From JANPEZ01 sp031423155 (GTDB lineage: Bacteria; Actinomycetota; UBA4738; HRBIN12): a stretch of DNA of 25,783 nt. The notes beneath the pieces were generated by a model that made no database searches, was not told the DNA's origin, and saw only the letters and a program-made list of their open reading frames with translations. The stretch's first letter is position 1. Each line of letters starts with the position of its first letter. The position numbers and the translations under genes were made by a program. The stretch spans positions 1 to 25,783 of the forward strand of contig JANPEZ010000050.1 in the NCBI GenBank assembly GCA_031423155.1. Reading direction: 5' to 3'. This document shows positions 22,729 to 25,783 of this stretch, in pieces.

Positions 22729-24087
22729 TCACATGTGGGCGATGAGCTGCTCGACACGCTCGTCCGTACTACGGAACGGGTCCTTGCAGAGCACGGTTCG
22801 CTGAGCCTGGTCGTTCAGCTTGAGGTGTACCCAGTCCACCGTGTAGTCGCGTCGCTTGGCCTTCGCCTCCTTGATGAAGTCCCCCCGGAGCTTGGCCCTG
22901 GTCGTTTGAGGAGGCTCGCGCATGGCCCTGTTGATATCGCCATCCGTGGAGGAGCGCTCCACGTTCTTGGCCTTCTCGATCAGGTAGTAGAGACCGCGGC
23001 TGCGATTGACGTCGTGGTAGGCAAGATCGAGGAGCGCCACTTTGGGTGAGGCCAAAGGGAGGTCGTGCTTGGCTTGATAGCGCTCGATCATGATCCTCTT
23101 CGTGACCCAGTCGACCTTGCGGCCCAAGCGCTCGGGGTCGTCCTCGGCTAGGGCCTCGAGCGCTTCCCTCCACTCTTCGAGAAGCTGTTTGGACACAGGG
23201 TCCGCCCCCCGCCGCTCGATGAACCTGGACGTCTTCTCGTAGTACTCGGTCTGGATCTCCAGCGCCGACAGCTCGCGGCCGTTCGCGAGCTTGACCTTTC
23301 GCTTGCACGTGGTGTCGTGACTGATCTCGCGGATCGCGCGGATCGGGTTCTCCAGGGTGAGGTCCCGCATGACGGTGTTGGCCTCCACCATCCTCAGGAC
23401 CAGGTCGGTGATGCCGACCTTCATGAACGTCGTCCACTCGTTCATGTTCGAGTCTCCGACGATGACGTGGAGCCGGCGGAACCGCTCAGCGTCGGCGTGT
23501 GGCTCGTCCCGGGTGTTGATGATGGGCCGCGACCGGGTCGTGGCCGAGGAGACCCCCTCCCAGATGTGTTCGGCCCTCTGCGAGATGCAGTACTGCGCCC
23601 CACGGGGTCCGTGCAGAACTTTGCCTGCGCCACAGTAGATCTGGCGGGTTACGAAGAAAGGGATCAGCACGTCGGCCATGCGAGCGAACTCGCCCTGGCG
23701 CGCGACCAGGTAGTTCTCGTGGCATCCGTAGGAGTTGCCGGCCGAGTCGGTGTTGTTCTTGAACAGGTAGACCTGGCCCGAGATGCCCTCTTCGTGCAAC
23801 CGCATCTCTGCCGCCCCCAGAAGCGCCTCCAGGATCCTCTCCCCGGCCTTGTCGTGGGTGACCAGTTCTCTGACGTCGTCGCATTCGGGCGTCGCGTACT
23901 CGGGGTGAGAACCGACATCCAGATAGAGCCGAGCGCCGTTCTCCAGGAATACGTTCGAGGAGCGCCCCCAATGCACGACCCGCCGGAACAGGTACCGAGC
24001 GACTTCATCGGGCGACAGACGCCTCTGCCCGCGGAACGTGCAGGTTACGCCGTACTCGTTCTCGAGGCCGAATATCCGCCGATCCAT
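22729..24087 (-). CDS. pafA: Pup--protein ligase PafA
   Basis: 452 residues, full length. It uses ATP to phosphorylate the C-terminal Glu of Pup and joins it to substrate lysines. The glutamine-synthetase-like active site is clear: RRIFGLENEYGVTCTF with the metal-binding Glu9, ARLYLDVGSHPEYATPE (52-68), FKNNTDSAGNSYGCHENYL and RSRPIINTRDEPHAD. The C-terminal domain ends with DYTVDWVHLKLNDQAQRTVL. These blocks match PafA rather than the depupylase Dop. Start ATG 24087 follows TAGGCT by seven bases; the gene is 36 bases after prcA and could be both co-transcribed and separately initiated. Confidence 0.97.
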   Translation of the reverse strand: MDRRIFGLENEYGVTCTFRGQRRLSPDEVARYLFRRVVHWGRSSNVFLENGARLYLDVGSHPEYATPECDDVRELVTHDKAGERILEALLGAAEMRLHEEGISGQVYLFKNNTDSAGNSYGCHENYLVARQGEFARMADVLIPFFVTRQIYCGAGKVLHGPRGAQYCISQRAEHIWEGVSSATTRSRPIINTRDEPHADAERFRRLHVIVGDSNMNEWTTFMKVGITDLVLRMVEANTVMRDLTLENPIRAIREISHDTTCKRKVKLANGRELSALEIQTEYYEKTSRFIERRGADPVSKQLLEEWREALEALAEDDPERLGRKVDWVTKRIMIERYQAKHDLPLASPKVALLDLAYHDVNRSRGLYYLIEKAKNVERSSTDGDINRAMREPPQTTRAKLRGDFIKEAKAKRRDYTVDWVHLKLNDQAQRTVLCKDPFRSTDERVEQLIAHM

Positions 24088-24094
24088 GAAGTAC

Positions 24095-24100
24095 AGCCTA
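24095..24100 (-). promoter_or_regulatory. -10 box TAGGCT upstream of pafA
   Basis: TAGGCT, seven bases, then ATG 24087. It fits TANNNT but is a weaker match than the other boxes. Confidence 0.3.
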
Positions 24101-24123
24101 CGCCCGTTCGGTGTGCGGGCTGC

Positions 24124-24807
24124 CTAGGTCAGGATCGCTGCTATCTCGGTGTCCTCCAGGCGCCTGAACTTGCGGCGGTGGGTGCGCTTGCGATCCAGGA
24201 CGCCGGCCTCGATCTGCTCGGGCGTCGAAGTGGCTCCTTCGGGCGACCCTAGAACCTCGACAGCCATCCTCACGGCAGCGGCCAGATCCAGGCCGTCGGT
24301 GTACCTCTGCTTCAGGGTTTCCGTCAGGTCCTCGGCGTGGCCGCCTATGGCGACGTAGCCGTGCTCGTCTGTGACGCTCCCGTCGAACAGGATGTGGTAC
24401 AGCGAGTTGTGCGGGGTGTCCACGCCGACCTCTCCGACCAAGATCTCGACCTCGTAGGGCTTCATCTGCTGGGTGAAGATCATCGAAAGTGACTGCGAGT
24501 AGGCGTTGGCCAGGTCGCGCGCCTTCACGTCCTCGCGCCCATAGGAGTACCCCCGAAGGTCGGCCAGGCGCACCCCCGCGATGCGCAGGTCCTCGAATTC
24601 GCTGAACTTGCCGACTCCGGCGAACGCGACGTGGTCGTAGATCTCGCTGATCTTGTGCAGCGTGGCGGAGGGATTCTCCGCGATGAACAGGATGCCGTCG
24701 GCGTATTCCAGGCCTATGACCGACCGACCGCGCGCGATCCCCTTGTGGGCGTACTCGGAGCGGTCCTTCATCATCTGGTCGGGCGAGACGTAGGGCATGA
24801 AGGACAT
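24124..24807 (-). CDS. prcA: 20S proteasome alpha subunit
   Basis: 227 residues. The alpha-type N-terminal extension MSFMPYVSPDQMMKDRSEYAHKGIARG forms the gate, followed by the proteasome core with GLEYADGILFIAEN, KISEIYDHVAFAGVG and YSYGREDVKARDLANAYSQ. It lacks the catalytic threonine, as expected for alpha. Seven copies form each outer ring and receive Pup-tagged proteins unfolded by the ATPase Mpa/ARC, which is outside the window. The ATG directly follows the prcB TAG with no spacer, so translation is coupled. Confidence 0.97.
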   Translation of the reverse strand: MSFMPYVSPDQMMKDRSEYAHKGIARGRSVIGLEYADGILFIAENPSATLHKISEIYDHVAFAGVGKFSEFEDLRIAGVRLADLRGYSYGREDVKARDLANAYSQSLSMIFTQQMKPYEVEILVGEVGVDTPHNSLYHILFDGSVTDEHGYVAIGGHAEDLTETLKQRYTDGLDLAAAVRMAVEVLGSPEGATSTPEQIEAGVLDRKRTHRRKFRRLEDTEIAAILT

Positions 24808-25605
24808 CTACGACCGTCCTTCCATCACGCTTGTGACCGCGGCTGCTACCTCTGCTTCGGTCGCGTCTTCCGCTCCCTCTCGGGTGACCATGACCGCGAT
24901 CGGGAAGATCTTGCGGGCAACGTCGGGTCCGCCCGTGGCAACGTCGTCCTCGGCTGCGTCCACGAGCGCCTCGACCGCCACCTTCAGTGCGTCCGCACGA
25001 GACAGTCCGGGCGACCACCGTTTCTTCAAGGAGTTCTTCGCCGGCTGTCCGCCCGAACCGGTCGTCTGGTAATCGTCCTCCTCCCAGCGACCACCGGTGG
25101 CGTCGTAGTAGAAGATCCTTCCCTCGCCGCGGCCTGTGTCGAAGCCTCCGAATAGCGGCACGACCACCAGACCCTGCATGGCCATGGGGAAGTTACCCCT
25201 GATCATCTGGGCCAGCCGGTTGGCCTTGCCCTCGAGCGAGAGGCGGTCGCCGGTGATCTTCTCGTAGTGCTCCAGCTCGAGCTGGAAGAGCTTGACCATC
25301 TCGATGGCCTGACCGGCGGCACCCGCGATGGCGATCGCTGAGTAGTCGTCGGCGGGGAAGACCTTGCGCATCTTGGCGTCGGCGATCGTGTACCCGGAGG
25401 TCGCTCGCCTGTCCCCCGCCATGATCACACCGTCGGCGTACTTGAGTCCGAGCACCGTCGTCCCGTGGGGAACGGGCATATCGGAAGCCTGGACCGGGCG
25501 AGTCAGGGCTGCGGGAAGAGCCTCGGGCCTGGCCTGGCGCAGCAGGTCGACGAAACTCGGATTGGCCCCGATCGGGGTACCGGCTACGGGAAGCTGCTCG
25601 TTCAC
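24808..25605 (-). CDS. prcB: 20S proteasome beta subunit
   Basis: 265 residues including a 48-residue propeptide that is removed after HG to expose Thr49 (HGTTVLGLKYADG). In mature numbering the catalytic T1, D17 (MAGDRRAT) and K33 (KMRKVF) are all present, so the protease is expected to be active after self-processing. The C-terminal part is acidic and Ala-rich. The start is GTG 25605, overlapping the pup stop (GTGA). Confidence 0.97.
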   Translation of the reverse strand: MNEQLPVAGTPIGANPSFVDLLRQARPEALPAALTRPVQASDMPVPHGTTVLGLKYADGVIMAGDRRATSGYTIADAKMRKVFPADDYSAIAIAGAAGQAIEMVKLFQLELEHYEKITGDRLSLEGKANRLAQMIRGNFPMAMQGLVVVPLFGGFDTGRGEGRIFYYDATGGRWEEDDYQTTGSGGQPAKNSLKKRWSPGLSRADALKVAVEALVDAAEDDVATGGPDVARKIFPIAVMVTREGAEDATEAEVAAAVTSVMEGRS

Positions 25606-25783
25606 TCTCCGCCCTTCTGCACGTAGCTCTTGACGAACTCCTCGGCGTTCTCCTCCAGGACGGAGTCGATCTCGTCCAAGATCTCGTCCATCTCTTCCTT
25701 CAGATCGGCGGCCTTGGTCGAGGAGGTGACCTGGCCGGCGTCGGGCTCGTCGCCGGCTCCTCCACCCTTCTTCTGGATCTTCT
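25602..25783 (-). CDS. pup: Prokaryotic ubiquitin-like protein Pup, 5'-truncated by window edge
   Basis: The last 59 codons are visible. A basic start (KIQKKGGG) is followed by an acidic, helical, intrinsically disordered region (DLKEEMDEILDEIDSVL) and the conserved end EEFVKSYVQKGGE. The C-terminal residue is Glu, so the protein is made ligation-ready and does not need the Gln deamidation that M. tuberculosis Pup (GGQ) needs. The helical segment is the part that binds the ATPase Mpa. Pup, prcB and prcA are joined by overlapping or abutting codons. Only a few N-terminal residues should be missing, and dop is expected just beyond the edge. Confidence 0.95.
   Translation of the reverse strand, partial: KIQKKGGGAGDEPDAGQVTSSTKAADLKEEMDEILDEIDSVLEENAEEFVKSYVQKGGE

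Noticed and set aside
1..25783. tRNA, rRNA or CRISPR arrays
   Set aside because: No cloverleaf with TTCGA-type T arm, no rRNA-like blocks and no spaced direct repeats were seen; a tRNAscan and CRISPR search would be needed to be certain.

Overview
The window looks like chromosomal DNA from a GC-rich member of the Actinomycetota, probably a lineage distant from Mycobacterium and Streptomyces. The evidence is the combination of a Pup/20S proteasome locus (pup-prcB-prcA-pafA, pafB-pafC), a HelY-type helicase, a DUF4193 zinc-ribbon protein, a DUF3866 protein and a single-chain Lnt-Ppm1 fusion. From memory, the order pepE-like M24 peptidase / helY / tatC / tatA / pafC / pafB / pafA / prcA / prcB / pup parallels the Rv2089c-Rv2111c region of M. 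tuberculosis. Several first genes of transcripts have a TANNNT -10 box 6-8 bases before the start codon, the usual layout of actinobacterial leaderless mRNAs.

Layout, left to right. (1) 1-3397, plus strand: the 3' part of gcvPA, gcvPB, and an unrecognised lipoprotein. (2) 3486-6085, minus strand: lnt-ppm1 and the DUF4193 gene, which has a structured leader behind a strong sigma-70-like promoter. (3) 6369-8584, minus strand: a compact reverse transcriptase translationally coupled (ATGA) to a YtcJ-type amidohydrolase. This is the one clearly accessory-looking unit. (4) 8718-10579, plus strand: an Lrp/AsnC regulator and cysS. (5) 10582-19150, minus strand: M24 peptidase, an atypical diacylglycerol-kinase-fold protein, helY, an alpha/beta hydrolase, a second and intact DAGK-family protein, a one-span membrane protein, tatC, tatA and a small membrane protein. 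(6) 19233-25783: a CxxC/CxxC protein, pafC, pafB, a DUF3866 gene on the plus strand, pafA, prcA, prcB and the 3' end of pup.

Functionally, the right half encodes protein tagging and destruction (Pup, PafA ligase, PrcAB protease, and the PafBC DNA-damage regulator) beside protein export (TatAC). The left half encodes glycine cleavage, lipoprotein N-acylation with polyprenol-phosphate-mannose synthesis, and cysteinyl-tRNA synthesis. Genes are packed tightly. No gap exceeds 300 bases; the longest, 6086-6368, holds promoter-like elements and two adjacent RNA stems. I saw no tRNA, rRNA, insertion sequence or CRISPR array.

The most interesting items are the thumbless reverse transcriptase coupled to an amidohydrolase, with a perfect 10-bp hairpin upstream of it, and the structured leader before the DUF4193 gene.
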